A DNA stretch of 31,991 bases, taken from positions 1-31,991 of the forward strand of contig CAMBPO010000033.1 in NCBI GenBank assembly GCA_945869725.1. The letters run 5' to 3'. Source of the DNA: Klebsiella pneumoniae. GTDB lineage: Bacteria; Pseudomonadota; Gammaproteobacteria; Pseudomonadales; Pseudohongiellaceae. The notes below the pieces were generated by a model. The model did no database searches and was not told where the DNA came from. It saw only the letters and a program-made list of their open reading frames with translations. Positions within the stretch are counted from its first letter, which is position 1, and every line of letters begins with the position of its first letter. Below, piece by piece: positions 7,155-18,182 of this stretch. The position numbers and the translations under genes were made by a program.

Positions 7155-9287
7155 TCACGGCGCGCGCAGCTCTTTGTGGCGGATGATAATGCGATCCATG
7201 TCGTGACGACAGGAGCCGGCTTTTTTGATCAGCTTGTCTTCACACACATCACAGCGCACACATTCCTTGAAGTCAATTTTTTCGCGCTGTATGGCGCCGG
7301 TCGGGCAGGCATGTTCGCACACCGTGCACACGGTACATTGCTTCACGCGCTTGATGCGCAGCGGACTGACCAGTGACACCACGCCGAGCGCTGCGCCCAG
7401 CGGGCACACATAACGGCAATAAAATCGCGGCACCACCACACAGGCCAGCAGGATGGCGGCCAGAATGGCAAACAGCACCGCCGAGCCACTCAGGAAAAAC
7501 AGCGTGCCAAAGGGCTCAAAATACGGGAACACTTTGACGTTATTAAAACCGACTGCCATCACCAGAATAAATGCCAGGATGGCGTACTTCACGTACAGGC
7601 CATTCAGATGCCAGGCCTTGGGGATGTTGATGGATTTTTGCAGCGGAGCCAGCCAGCGCTTGGGAGTAAAGCGGGTAATGATGTCCTGCACTGCACCAAA
7701 CGGACACAGCGCGGAGCAGAACAGCCGTCCCCAGATCAGCGTGGTGACCAGCGTAAACACCACAATCATCAAGACCGGCAGATTGTTCAGGAAAATCGAT
7801 GGGCCCTGAGTGGCCGCGCCGGTGATGTGTGACACCGACAAAAAGCCGCCGTCAATAATGCCCAGATACACCAGTGTTGCGCTTAAAGCCGTCCAGCGCA
7901 GTGCCGCACGTTTGGTAAAAAATGCCGCCAGTGCCAATGCAAATATCAGTGACAGATAAATCACCTGGTCCCACGGCGTGACACCCCAGGGCGGATCGTT
8001 AAAAAATTTAAGAATGGCACTGTTTTCTGCGCGCAGGATGCTGGCAATTTCACGTTCGCTGAGAATTGGATCGTTTTGCGCCAGCTGCAAGCCTATGCCG
8101 ACCGCCTGATAGCTCAGTTCATAGGGTTCCAGACTGCCCAGCGGCTGGTAGGTGAAGTTGATGGGCTGGGTCGGGTCAATCCAGTCGTCCAGCACAACCG
8201 CGCCCGCAAATTCGGCGCGATTGGTGATCATGCCGGCATCGGCATTACCGGCTGTCACCAGGCGATTGGGCAACACCCGACGCGTGGGCGCATCGCCCTG
8301 TTGGATGGTGAGGCGATCCTGGCGGAACTGGCCAAAGCCTTCGCCGCCCACCGCCAGTAAGATCATCTGTGCGCCGCCAAGACGGGAACTGGCATCCCGC
8401 TCGGCACGTGCATAGGCGGTGCGGCCAATAAAAAACTCACCTAGGGCTTCGTGGCCAATATACGTAAAGGTCAGTTCCAGCTGGCTGCCACCGGGAACCG
8501 GCATCACCAGTTGTTTGACCACGCCCTGATCGATCAGATCCTGCCAGCTGTACTGGCTCACTTCTTCGAGCACGCGTGCACTGCGGGCACGATCCACCGG
8601 ATTGCCGGGCACAAAGTTATTGTGTGCTTCGGCCACACGTCGGGCCGCTTCACGCACACCACGGGTGATGGCAAAGCTGGTCACTGTGGCGCCGGCAATG
8701 CCGTCAATGTCACGCAGCAGACGGAACTCATCCGCCACGTGTTTGTTCTGCAGCTGCGCCTGAAACACCGGATCAGCGGCAAAGTCCCCAATGGTGTTGG
8801 TATAGGATTCTACATAGTCGAGCAACTTGAAGCCGCTGAGCTGATTGTCGGTATTCACTCCAATCAGCATATCCAGCGGTGCGCTGTAACCGCGCTCTTC
8901 CGGCGGCACATCAGCACTGAGAAACACATAACCCACCAGCTCCTGTTGGCCGTTGTCAGGGTTTTGGCGGTAGCCGCGGTAAACCGGGGGTTCACCTTCT
9001 TTTTCGGAAAAACTCTCGGCTCCCGGCAACACCTGAAGCAACCATTCCGGTTGTAGCTCGGTCGTAAACGGCGTCCTGACCGGATTGCCTTCGACAGGCT
9101 GACGGGCGGGTTGAGCCAACAGCGATTGACTGAACAGGGTTAGTAACAAAAAGCTAAGAAACAAAAAGCTGAGTAACAGAGGGTTGAGTAACAATTGTCC
9201 GGGTAACAAAGGTCCGCGTAACAAAGGGCCGGGTAACTCAAGGCTGACAAGCCGGGGGAACAAGCGGGTGTAGCGGTTAAACGACAT
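7155..9287 (-). CDS. NosR/NirI-type FMN- and Fe-S-containing membrane protein
   Basis: A 710-residue protein matching NosR/NirI in length and order of parts; this family passes electrons across the membrane to periplasmic reductases. A hydrophobic leader (about 1-55) precedes a periplasmic FMN-binding domain (about 75-215) with the covalent flavin motif DGIAGATVT, attachment Thr about 203. A multi-helix membrane region then carries CSALCPFGA and CRYVCPLGA motifs, and the C-terminus has a CTVCTVCEHACP ferredoxin cluster plus the irregular CVRCDVCED...SC motif that NosR also shows. ATG 9287 is preferred to a TTG at 9302; GGA lies 10 bases before it. The leader is largely built of seven 15-bp repeats. 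No nosZ or other nos gene is nearby, so the acceptor may be the adjacent CxxCH protein or an enzyme encoded elsewhere. Confidence 0.85.
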   Translation of the reverse strand: MSFNRYTRLFPRLVSLELPGPLLRGPLLPGQLLLNPLLLSFLFLSFLLLTLFSQSLLAQPARQPVEGNPVRTPFTTELQPEWLLQVLPGAESFSEKEGEPPVYRGYRQNPDNGQQELVGYVFLSADVPPEERGYSAPLDMLIGVNTDNQLSGFKLLDYVESYTNTIGDFAADPVFQAQLQNKHVADEFRLLRDIDGIAGATVTSFAITRGVREAARRVAEAHNNFVPGNPVDRARSARVLEEVSQYSWQDLIDQGVVKQLVMPVPGGSQLELTFTYIGHEALGEFFIGRTAYARAERDASSRLGGAQMILLAVGGEGFGQFRQDRLTIQQGDAPTRRVLPNRLVTAGNADAGMITNRAEFAGAVVLDDWIDPTQPINFTYQPLGSLEPYELSYQAVGIGLQLAQNDPILSEREIASILRAENSAILKFFNDPPWGVTPWDQVIYLSLIFALALAAFFTKRAALRWTALSATLVYLGIIDGGFLSVSHITGAATQGPSIFLNNLPVLMIVVFTLVTTLIWGRLFCSALCPFGAVQDIITRFTPKRWLAPLQKSINIPKAWHLNGLYVKYAILAFILVMAVGFNNVKVFPYFEPFGTLFFLSGSAVLFAILAAILLACVVVPRFYCRYVCPLGAALGVVSLVSPLRIKRVKQCTVCTVCEHACPTGAIQREKIDFKECVRCDVCEDKLIKKAGSCRHDMDRIIIRHKELRAP
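9140..9244. repeat. Tandem repeat, seven 15-bp units encoding the NosR-like leader
   Basis: Seven contiguous 15-base units start at 9140, 9155, 9170, 9185, 9200, 9215 and 9230; typical copies are CGGGTAACAAAGGTC and CGCGTAACAAAGGGC. On the minus strand they encode degenerate pentapeptides (PGPLL, RGPLL, PGQLL, LNPLL, LSFLF, LSFLL), roughly residues 15-49. The array therefore supplies much of the hydrophobic leader. The units nearest the start codon are the most alike and Pro/Gly-rich; the inner ones have drifted to fully hydrophobic residues. Confidence 0.93.
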
Positions 9288-9302
9288 AAATGAATTCCAC
9301 AA

Positions 9303-9494
9303 ACGGGTTGATTACCACGACCTGAGCCGCGCTAATATACCCGTGACTGCGCTGGCGCTCCAGCAAACGGCACACTTTGTCATAACTGCTCACATGTGCA
9401 GCGGGCCGGGCGCTACAGGGAACTGTCCGTTCCTGCCAGCCTCTGCCACTTTGCCGCTGGCCTATCCAACTACGGCAAGTTCGGCAAATACGGC
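9303..9494. other. Intergenic spacer between NosR-like and lytic transglycosylase genes
   Basis: About 190 bases between the transglycosylase stop and the NosR-like start, both on the minus strand. It should hold the promoter of the NosR-like operon. I see no clear terminator hairpin with a T-tract, no open frame with coding character, and no convincing regulator site. Confidence 0.4.
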
Positions 9495-11570
9495 TTACAA
9501 ACTGCTGTTGATTTCTACATCGTTGAGAAAACGCGTGGACTCGCCCATGCGATAGCCGTAAATCACCGAAAATGACAACACGTTCTGCACGTAATTGCGG
9601 GTTTCAGCAAACGGAAGGGTTTCAATCCAGGCGTCCAGCGGCAAGGGATTGCTGCTGGTTTGGCGCAGCCATTGCCGCACACGACCGGGTCCGGCGTTAT
9701 AGGCAGCCGCTGCGACGGCACGATTGCCGTTAAAGTCTTCCAGTAACTGCGCCAGATAACGACTGCCCAGCGCAATGTTGACCTCGGGTCTGAGCAGCTC
9801 CTGATCATTATTAATGCGCATGCCAGCACGGCTGGCGGTTTCCCGTCCGGTGGCGGGCATCAGTTGCATGAGCCCGAGAGCCCCGGCACTGGAGCGCACG
9901 TCGTGCATAAAGGCGCTTTCCTGTCGGGCAATGGCAAACAGCAGTTGTTGTGAGACGTCCAACTGCGTGGCAGCGCTGGCAAACAGATCGCCATACGCCA
10001 GCGGAAAGCGCAGTTGCAGGTCGTCCCAGTACTCGGCGCGGATCATGGCCTGTATGCCATTGCGGTGCCAGCCCCAGCTGTCAGCCATCAGGCCGCTGCT
10101 GACAATCTGGTCGGCACTCAGGGTGCTTTGTGCAAACTGCCACTCGCTGCGCGCACTGATCTCCTCACCGAGCACGTACAATTCGTGAGCCCGTTGCACC
10201 GCAACATTGTTATACAGCTCGCTTGTCTCCTGAGGCCGCACCGGCACCGGGCGGTCAACAAGTTCATAGGGCAAGCCCAGTTTATCGGCGGAGAGGAATC
10301 CATAGAAACCGCGGGTCTGTGCCAGCTCGTAATACAGTTGTTCGGCCTCCGGCAGCGCACTGTCATGGTCAACGCCCGCGGCATTGAGTTGCTCCAGCGT
10401 GCGCGCCCACCAATATTTCCAGCGCTCACTGCTCTGCGCCTGCGCAGGCAGGCGGGGAATCCACGCGGCCATGCGTTGCCAGTCCTGTGCGCGAATGGCA
10501 TCGCGCAAAATCCAGCTCACCAGTGTTTCGGAGCTCAGCTCAGGCTCGTTCACCAGCATCGCCTCGGTGTCTGCAACCAGACCCTGCTGCAGCCCGCGCT
10601 GGGCAATAAACTGTTTGCTGGCAATCAGTTCGTCAGCGCTGAAATTGTGGACGGCGTGATGTCGTTCGAGTGCGGTCAGCGCCTGTGGCGCATCCGCCTG
10701 CGCCAGACGACGCACGCCGTGCAAGATCATCTCGCGGACTTCCGGCGCCGGCTCACTCAGGCCTGTCTCTGTCAGCAGGCGTTCCGGCTGCTCATCAATA
10801 CGCAGATACAGTTCTGACAGGCGTCGCTCGCGCTCCGGCATCAGCCGTGACACATAACGGGCCAGCCCCATTTGCCGGGATTGCAGGGTTTTGGTAAAGC
10901 GTTGCCAGGCGATGTCCGGCTGCAGGAAGCCTTGCGCCAACCATGCCTCAAATACCGGGTCACAGTCATTGGGCTGTGAATAGTCGACGTTCCATAAGGG
11001 CGCAACGTCCACTAACGCAGCGGTGTTGCCAAGCTCAATCTGCGCGCGCAAGGCACGGCAGGTCAGCGTGGTATTGGTGTTTTCGGCGCGATGGTAACGT
11101 GCCACATCGCTCCAGCGGCCCTGATCGGCCAGTACTGAGACCCACTCACGCTCAAGGCGGTTGCCCAGCAAAGAATCACGGTGGCGGGATAAGAAGTCAT
11201 CAACCGGCGTATAGTCATTTCCGCGCTGTGCCAGTGCTGACAGAGACGGGCGCAAGGCGTTGAACTGCAGATAAATGTGTAAGGGATAAGATTCGAGCTG
11301 CCCCATCAGCGTCTGCAGCTCTGCGCTCTGACCGCGGGATTGCGCCTGTACCGCTTGTTGATACAAGGCGCGCTGCTGGACTAACATGGGGTCGTTAGCC
11401 ATGCGGTTGTTGGCCATGGGGTTGTTGGCGCTGGGGTCGTTAGCCAGCAAGTTATCGGTTGATTGCGCCAGCAGACTGGGTGCGATCAAACTGGTGATGA
11501 GGGTCAGCAGGAGCACAAAAGCCCTTGCTGTCAATCGCCGGGCCACAGGGTTAATCCAACAATTTGTCAC
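9495..11570 (-). CDS. slt: Soluble lytic murein transglycosylase (Slt70 type)
   Basis: An exported Slt70-type enzyme of about 691 residues that cleaves peptidoglycan glycan strands to 1,6-anhydro products in the periplasm. A signal peptide (about 1-36) is followed by a long helical superhelix region and a C-terminal lysozyme-like domain. That domain shows the catalytic glutamate E551 in ARQESAF, then SSAGALGLMQLMPATG and AVAAAAYNAGPGRVRQWL, which are hallmark GH23 motifs. Residues 43-62 are four pentapeptide repeats (ANDPS, ANNPM and similar). Start choice is uncertain: GTG 11570 sits just before the signal peptide but lacks a good ribosome site, whereas ATG 11639 has GGGAGA upstream but adds a Cys-rich stretch with rare codons and leaves only 24 bases to the divergent nucleotidase start. 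Confidence 0.88.
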   Translation of the reverse strand: MTNCWINPVARRLTARAFVLLLTLITSLIAPSLLAQSTDNLLANDPSANNPMANNRMANDPMLVQQRALYQQAVQAQSRGQSAELQTLMGQLESYPLHIYLQFNALRPSLSALAQRGNDYTPVDDFLSRHRDSLLGNRLEREWVSVLADQGRWSDVARYHRAENTNTTLTCRALRAQIELGNTAALVDVAPLWNVDYSQPNDCDPVFEAWLAQGFLQPDIAWQRFTKTLQSRQMGLARYVSRLMPERERRLSELYLRIDEQPERLLTETGLSEPAPEVREMILHGVRRLAQADAPQALTALERHHAVHNFSADELIASKQFIAQRGLQQGLVADTEAMLVNEPELSSETLVSWILRDAIRAQDWQRMAAWIPRLPAQAQSSERWKYWWARTLEQLNAAGVDHDSALPEAEQLYYELAQTRGFYGFLSADKLGLPYELVDRPVPVRPQETSELYNNVAVQRAHELYVLGEEISARSEWQFAQSTLSADQIVSSGLMADSWGWHRNGIQAMIRAEYWDDLQLRFPLAYGDLFASAATQLDVSQQLLFAIARQESAFMHDVRSSAGALGLMQLMPATGRETASRAGMRINNDQELLRPEVNIALGSRYLAQLLEDFNGNRAVAAAAYNAGPGRVRQWLRQTSSNPLPLDAWIETLPFAETRNYVQNVLSFSVIYGYRMGESTRFLNDVEINSSL
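11385..11444. repeat. Tandem repeat, four 15-bp units in slt
   Basis: Units at 11385-11399, 11400-11414, 11415-11429 and 11430-11444, of the type CATGGGGTTGTTGGC. On the minus strand they encode four Asn/Ala/Pro/Met-rich pentapeptides just after the predicted signal-peptide cleavage site, where a flexible linker would be tolerated. Confidence 0.92.
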
Positions 11571-11663
11571 AGAAATGCAATATTGCCTGCAGTACCCTCG
11601 AGCAACAGGATAATCTTGATGCCTGACTTTGCACTGCATCCATCCATCTCCCGGAAGTTCAAC

Positions 11664-13403
11664 ATGTTCAAACGTGGCGTCATCACCAGTGTGTTTTCAG
11701 CATTTTCCGTGTTGGCGGCGCCGCTGGCGACGGCCGACACTCAGGTCAAGATTATTGCGTTTAATGACTTTCACGGCAATCTGTTCAGCGCTGGCAGTGT
11801 TGAAGGTGTGCCGGTGGGGGGTGTTGACGTGTTCGCTGCCTACGTTGACCGGCTCAAAGCGCAAAACCCATTCAATGTGGTGGTGTCGGCCGGCGATCTG
11901 ATTGGTGCCAGTCCGCTGGTGTCTGCACTGTTTCATGACGAGCCTACCATTGAAGTGATGAACAGACTGCGGCTGGATTTTAACGCGGTTGGCAATCATG
12001 AGTTTGATGATGGGTCTGATGAGCTGCTGCGCATGCAGCATGGCGGCTGCCACCCGCTGAATGAGAATACGTGTCAGGGCGCTTTTGTGGGGACCCCCGT
12101 GCCGTTTGAAGGTGCTCGCTTTGGTTTTCTGTCCGCCAACGTGTTGGTTGAGCAGACCGGCGAACCCTTGTTTCCGGCGTATGGTGTGAAAACCTTCGGC
12201 GAGCATGACATTGCGTTTATCGGACTGACACTGGAGGGCACACCCGATATCGTGATGGCGGAAGGCATCCGCACGCTGCAGTTTCTGGATGAGGCGCAGA
12301 CCATCAACGCGCTGATTCCACAAATCCGCGCCCGGGGCATTGAGGCCATTGTGGTGTTGATACATGAGGGCGGTTTACGACCCGAGGCGTCGGGCATGGT
12401 TAACAGTTGTATGGAAGACATTGGCAGCTCCGATCTGGTGATGCCTATTGCGGAGATTGTTGCCCAGCTGGATGACGCTGTTGATCTGGTGATTACCGGC
12501 CACAGTCCTGTGGCATACAACTGCAATATTCCCAACAGCGTGGGGCGTCTGATTCCGGTCAGCCACGCACAGGGTGCAGCATCTGTGGTATCCGATATTG
12601 ATGTGATGCTGGATGACACCAGCGGTGATATCACCGAGGTCAGCGTACGCAATCTGTTGGTCGAGCAGAATGAGTCAGTGATACCGGTGCAGGAGATATC
12701 CCGCCTGATCAATGCCTACAGTGATCTGGCGCAACCCTTAGCTGGCCGGGTAATTGGCGTGATGACAGCGGCGGTGACACGCAGCGCTGATCCGCTGACC
12801 GGACAAAGTGATGCGGGCAATATGATTGCAGATGCGCAGCTGGAGGCCACGCGCTCACCCGAGACGGGCGGGGCGCAGCTGGCGCTGATGAATTCCGGTG
12901 GTGTGCGTGCCAACATGAACGCAGAACTGTATCCCGGCCACATCACCTACGGCGCCATTTACGCCATGCAGCCGTTTGGCAACGCGCTGGTGACCATGAC
13001 CTACACGGCCCGTCAGCTTAAAGACGTGCTGGAGCAACAGTTCCCGGGCTGTCTGGGCCGCAGGCAACGCACCATGTTGCAGGTCTCTGCCGGCCTCAGT
13101 TACCAGTTCAATGAAAACTTGCCTGAGTGCAACAGAATTGTGGAAATGACCTTAAACGGACAGCCCCTTGTGCAGGCCGGTGAGCTGGTGGATCCCGAGT
13201 TGCCGGTCAGGGTGACGGTTAATAACTTTATTGCCGATGGTGGCGACGCATTTTCTGCCATGGGAGTCGGTGCTGACCGCCTTGCCGGCATGCTGGATAT
13301 CGATGCGCTGGAACAGTACCTTGAACAATTCAGTGGGCCTGACTCCGCTTACAATCCTGCTGCGCAAAGTCTGGGCAAACCCCGGGTGCGCAGTTTGCAG
13401 TGA
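11664..13403 (+). CDS. Exported 5'-nucleotidase / metallophosphatase (UshA-like)
   Basis: A 579-residue periplasmic enzyme of the UshA/5'-nucleotidase family, which dephosphorylates nucleotides or related phosphoesters with a two-metal centre. The signal peptide is residues 1-24 (cleavage near ATA). The metallophosphoesterase domain shows AFNDFHGNL (D35, H37), SAGDLIGASP, GNHEFDDG (N111, H112), VLIHEGG and ITGHSP. The C-terminal substrate-binding domain follows with LMNSGGVRANM and a YGAIYAMQPFGNAL segment. ATG 11664 is chosen for the clean signal peptide and GGAAG 7 bases upstream; ATG 11619, with AGGA before it, would add 15 residues and is a real alternative. The gene is divergent from slt and ends 107 bases before icd. 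The role is probably nucleotide scavenging. Confidence 0.87.
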   Translation: MFKRGVITSVFSAFSVLAAPLATADTQVKIIAFNDFHGNLFSAGSVEGVPVGGVDVFAAYVDRLKAQNPFNVVVSAGDLIGASPLVSALFHDEPTIEVMNRLRLDFNAVGNHEFDDGSDELLRMQHGGCHPLNENTCQGAFVGTPVPFEGARFGFLSANVLVEQTGEPLFPAYGVKTFGEHDIAFIGLTLEGTPDIVMAEGIRTLQFLDEAQTINALIPQIRARGIEAIVVLIHEGGLRPEASGMVNSCMEDIGSSDLVMPIAEIVAQLDDAVDLVITGHSPVAYNCNIPNSVGRLIPVSHAQGAASVVSDIDVMLDDTSGDITEVSVRNLLVEQNESVIPVQEISRLINAYSDLAQPLAGRVIGVMTAAVTRSADPLTGQSDAGNMIADAQLEATRSPETGGAQLALMNSGGVRANMNAELYPGHITYGAIYAMQPFGNALVTMTYTARQLKDVLEQQFPGCLGRRQRTMLQVSAGLSYQFNENLPECNRIVEMTLNGQPLVQAGELVDPELPVRVTVNNFIADGGDAFSAMGVGADRLAGMLDIDALEQYLEQFSGPDSAYNPAAQSLGKPRVRSLQ

Positions 13404-13426
13404 CAGCAGTCCGGGCAGCGGCCGAC

Positions 13427-15736
<2,310 letters not shown>

Positions 15737-15760
15737 ACCGCGCGGATATTTAGGTGATGT

Positions 15761-15792
15761 AAAAAACCGGAGCCCTGTGCTCCGGTTTTTTT
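15761..15792 (+). terminator. Intrinsic terminator after isocitrate dehydrogenase
   Basis: A 13-bp perfect stem: AAAAAACCGGAGC (15761-15773), loop CCTGT, GCTCCGGTTTTTT (15779-15791), ending in a T-run. The symmetrical A and T tracts make it potentially bidirectional, but no minus-strand gene ends here. Confidence 0.92.
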
Positions 15793-15869
15793 AGGCGGAT
15801 TGGGTAAAACAGGCTGATCATGAGATAGTCGGCTGCATGGCAGCATCGACGCGGCAAAACGGGGAATCA

Positions 15870-17006
15870 ATGGTAAAGCGTATTGTAAAAGCACTCCTGG
15901 TCACTCTGGCGCTGGTGGCTATCGCCGCCGCCTATGTGTTTAACCCTGTGCTGCCGACGCCCTCAGGGCCGCAGGGTGCTGCCCTGTACCAGCCAGGTGA
16001 GTTGGGAATGGCCCGTGAGCCACTGGCATTGACTGATGATCGTCGTGCCACGATGGCCAACGGCGAGTTTGCCGGTCAGCCGTTTCGTGAGTTGAATGGC
16101 GAACTCTGGTATCCGCGTGATCGCGCCGAGGGCCCATATCCGCTGATCCTGTACAGTCACGGTTTTATGTCATCGGTGAGTGAAGGCGCATATCTGGTGG
16201 ATTTCCTGGTGCCTAAAGGGTACGTAATAGCCGCTGTTGATTATCCCTTGAGCAGTGGTGGAGCCCCCGGCGGCCCGACGGTCAACGATGTGGGCAACCA
16301 GCCCGGTGATGTGTCGTTTGTGCTCGATCAATTGCTGGCACGCAACAGTACCGAGGGCGACAGCCTGTTCGGATTGATTGATCCCCAGCGTATTGCCGTG
16401 GCCGGACTGTCTCTGGGTGGACTGACGTCGCAACTGACAGCATTTCACCGGGATAGTCGTGACCCGCGCATTGCAGCGGCGGTATCCATTGCCGGTCCCG
16501 CGGTGTTTCTGACGCCCGAGTTTTTCAGCACCAGCAGTATGCCGTTTATGATGATTGCCGGCAGCGCCGATGCGATTATTCCTTATGAAGCCCATGCCGC
16601 GCCGATTCCGCAGAAATCACCGCAGTCGCTGCTGGTGACATTGCAGGGAGGCACCCATGTGGGTTTTGCCAGTATCGCCAGCACCTTCATGCGCTGGTTC
16701 CATCACCCCGATGAGCTGGTGTGTCCAATGTTGGTGCAGGGGCTGGAAAACGGTGATGCGCCTGCTGAGGAAATGCTGCTGCCAGATGCCGGGATTGGTA
16801 TTACAACAGATGCCGCCATGCCCTGCACGATGACGGAGTTTGAGCGCGCCATGCGCCCCGGCGAACAACAGATGCTCACCCGCCTGGCGATGCTGTCGTT
16901 TCTGGAGAGTGTGTTTGCCGCCGATCCGGCGCGCCGCGCGCAGATGGAAACTTTCCTGATCAGTGAGTTGGCGCAAGAGCAGCCCGCCGTTTTATTGTCG
17001 ATGTAA
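15870..17006 (+). CDS. Alpha/beta hydrolase, membrane-anchored or exported (dienelactone-hydrolase/PAF-acetylhydrolase-like)
   Basis: A 378-residue serine hydrolase. Residues 5-24 form one hydrophobic segment, a signal anchor or signal peptide, so the catalytic domain is extracytoplasmic. The fold shows YPLILYSHGFMSS (oxyanion region), the nucleophile S181 in GLSLGG, acid D234 in IAGSADAIIPY and base H263 in GGTHVGF. A C-terminal extension from about residue 285 carries two cysteines (LVCPM and AMPCTM). ATG 15870 is preferred to ATG 15837 because GGGGAA lies 5 bases before it and the positively charged start MVKRIVK is typical of a signal. It is followed after 29 bases by a second alpha/beta hydrolase gene on the same strand, probably the same operon. 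Ester or lactone hydrolysis is likely, substrate unknown. Confidence 0.83.
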   Translation: MVKRIVKALLVTLALVAIAAAYVFNPVLPTPSGPQGAALYQPGELGMAREPLALTDDRRATMANGEFAGQPFRELNGELWYPRDRAEGPYPLILYSHGFMSSVSEGAYLVDFLVPKGYVIAAVDYPLSSGGAPGGPTVNDVGNQPGDVSFVLDQLLARNSTEGDSLFGLIDPQRIAVAGLSLGGLTSQLTAFHRDSRDPRIAAAVSIAGPAVFLTPEFFSTSSMPFMMIAGSADAIIPYEAHAAPIPQKSPQSLLVTLQGGTHVGFASIASTFMRWFHHPDELVCPMLVQGLENGDAPAEEMLLPDAGIGITTDAAMPCTMTEFERAMRPGEQQMLTRLAMLSFLESVFAADPARRAQMETFLISELAQEQPAVLLSM

Positions 17007-17035
17007 ACAGTGACTCTTAACAGGTGAACAAGGCC

Positions 17036-18019
17036 ATGAAAATCATTCTGAAAGTGCTGGGTTATGGGTTGCTGACGGTGCTGGTGGCGCTGCTTGTGGT
17101 GCCGTTTTTGTTGCCACAATCCGGCTCCGGCACACTGGATCATCGCCAATCAGCCGGCCCTGATGCAGTGTTTGTGGAGATCAACGGGCTGGAGGTACAT
17201 GTCCAGCACACGCCCTATACCGGCGCAGACCTCAATCCGCCCTTGCTGGTGCTGCTGCACGGCTTTGGCGCCAATGTGCACTCCTGGCGCGATGTCACCA
17301 CGGCACTGAGTGCTTACGGCAATGTGCTGGCGTATGACCGCCCGGCCTTTGGCTGGACGCAGCGCAGCGTCGACCATCTGACGGTTGATCCGTACACCGA
17401 GCAAGCCGGTCATGAGATTCTGACGCAGTTGATCCAGCGCTACGCCACTGAGACCACCCCGGTAATCTTGTTCGGACACTCAGCCGGTGGTGGAGTTGCC
17501 ACCAGCTATGCGATCAATCACAGCGATAGTGTCAACGCCCTGGTGCTGATTGCCCCAGCGGTACAAATGGGTGGCGGCGAGCGGCCTGATCTGGGTTGGG
17601 TCACCGCGATCCCGCAGGTTCAGCGCACCGCCATCTGGCTGTTTGGCAACTTTGCTGAAAGTGGGCTGGCGCTGCTGGAGACCAGCTGGCATGACCTTTC
17701 AAAACTTACCCCGGAGATCGTTGAGCTGTATACCCGCCCGACAGAAATACAGGGATGGGAACGCGCCTTGTGGAATTTTGCCAACGCGCCACGTGCGGCC
17801 ATCACCGATGCACAGCTGAGTGCGCTGCAGATGCCGGTGCTGGTGATCACCGGGGATGATGACCGGGTGGTGGCCACTCGCAGCAGCGTTGAGCTGACGG
17901 ACAAGTTTCCCAATGCCATGCTTGAGGTGATCACACAAAGCGGTCACCTGCCACACGAAGAAACCCCTGCCGAGTTTTTGCAAGCGCTGGCGCGCGACTG
18001 GCCACGATTGCGCAATTAA
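17036..18019 (+). CDS. Alpha/beta hydrolase, membrane-anchored
   Basis: A 327-residue alpha/beta hydrolase fold protein. An N-terminal hydrophobic segment (about residues 5-27) suggests a signal anchor with an extracytoplasmic catalytic domain. The triad is visible: nucleophile S149 in FGHSAGGG, acidic residue among D274-D276 in ITGDDDRVV, and base H304 in QSGHLPHEE; HGFGAN before the nucleophile forms the oxyanion hole. ATG 17036 is preferred to GTG 17024 because AGGTGA lies 8 bases upstream of it. It is unlike its neighbour at 15870 outside the fold, so this is not a simple tandem duplication. Hydrolysis of a C-C, ester or lactone bond is possible; the family does not fix the substrate. Confidence 0.83.
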   Translation: MKIILKVLGYGLLTVLVALLVVPFLLPQSGSGTLDHRQSAGPDAVFVEINGLEVHVQHTPYTGADLNPPLLVLLHGFGANVHSWRDVTTALSAYGNVLAYDRPAFGWTQRSVDHLTVDPYTEQAGHEILTQLIQRYATETTPVILFGHSAGGGVATSYAINHSDSVNALVLIAPAVQMGGGERPDLGWVTAIPQVQRTAIWLFGNFAESGLALLETSWHDLSKLTPEIVELYTRPTEIQGWERALWNFANAPRAAITDAQLSALQMPVLVITGDDDRVVATRSSVELTDKFPNAMLEVITQSGHLPHEETPAEFLQALARDWPRLRN

Positions 18020-18182
18020 CACATAACGCACTGTTTTTGTGTGGAAGTTGTTGCCATCGCCGGTGCAATGGCGCTAAAACTACAACGCAGCCACCCAATA
18101 GACCAAAAGACCAAAAAGACCTATAAAAATCCGAAAACCAAAACAACAATCCAATAAATCGCGTTTAACCGGAAGCTGATTC

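Noticed and set aside
11571..11639. N-terminal extension of slt to ATG 11639
   Set aside because: A plausible ribosome site exists, but the added residues are Cys-rich, use rare codons and push the start to within 24 bases of the divergent nucleotidase gene.
18101..18121. GACCAAAA-type repeats before the GGT-like gene
   Set aside because: Units of 8-9 bp in an A-rich stretch are imperfect and could arise from base composition alone.
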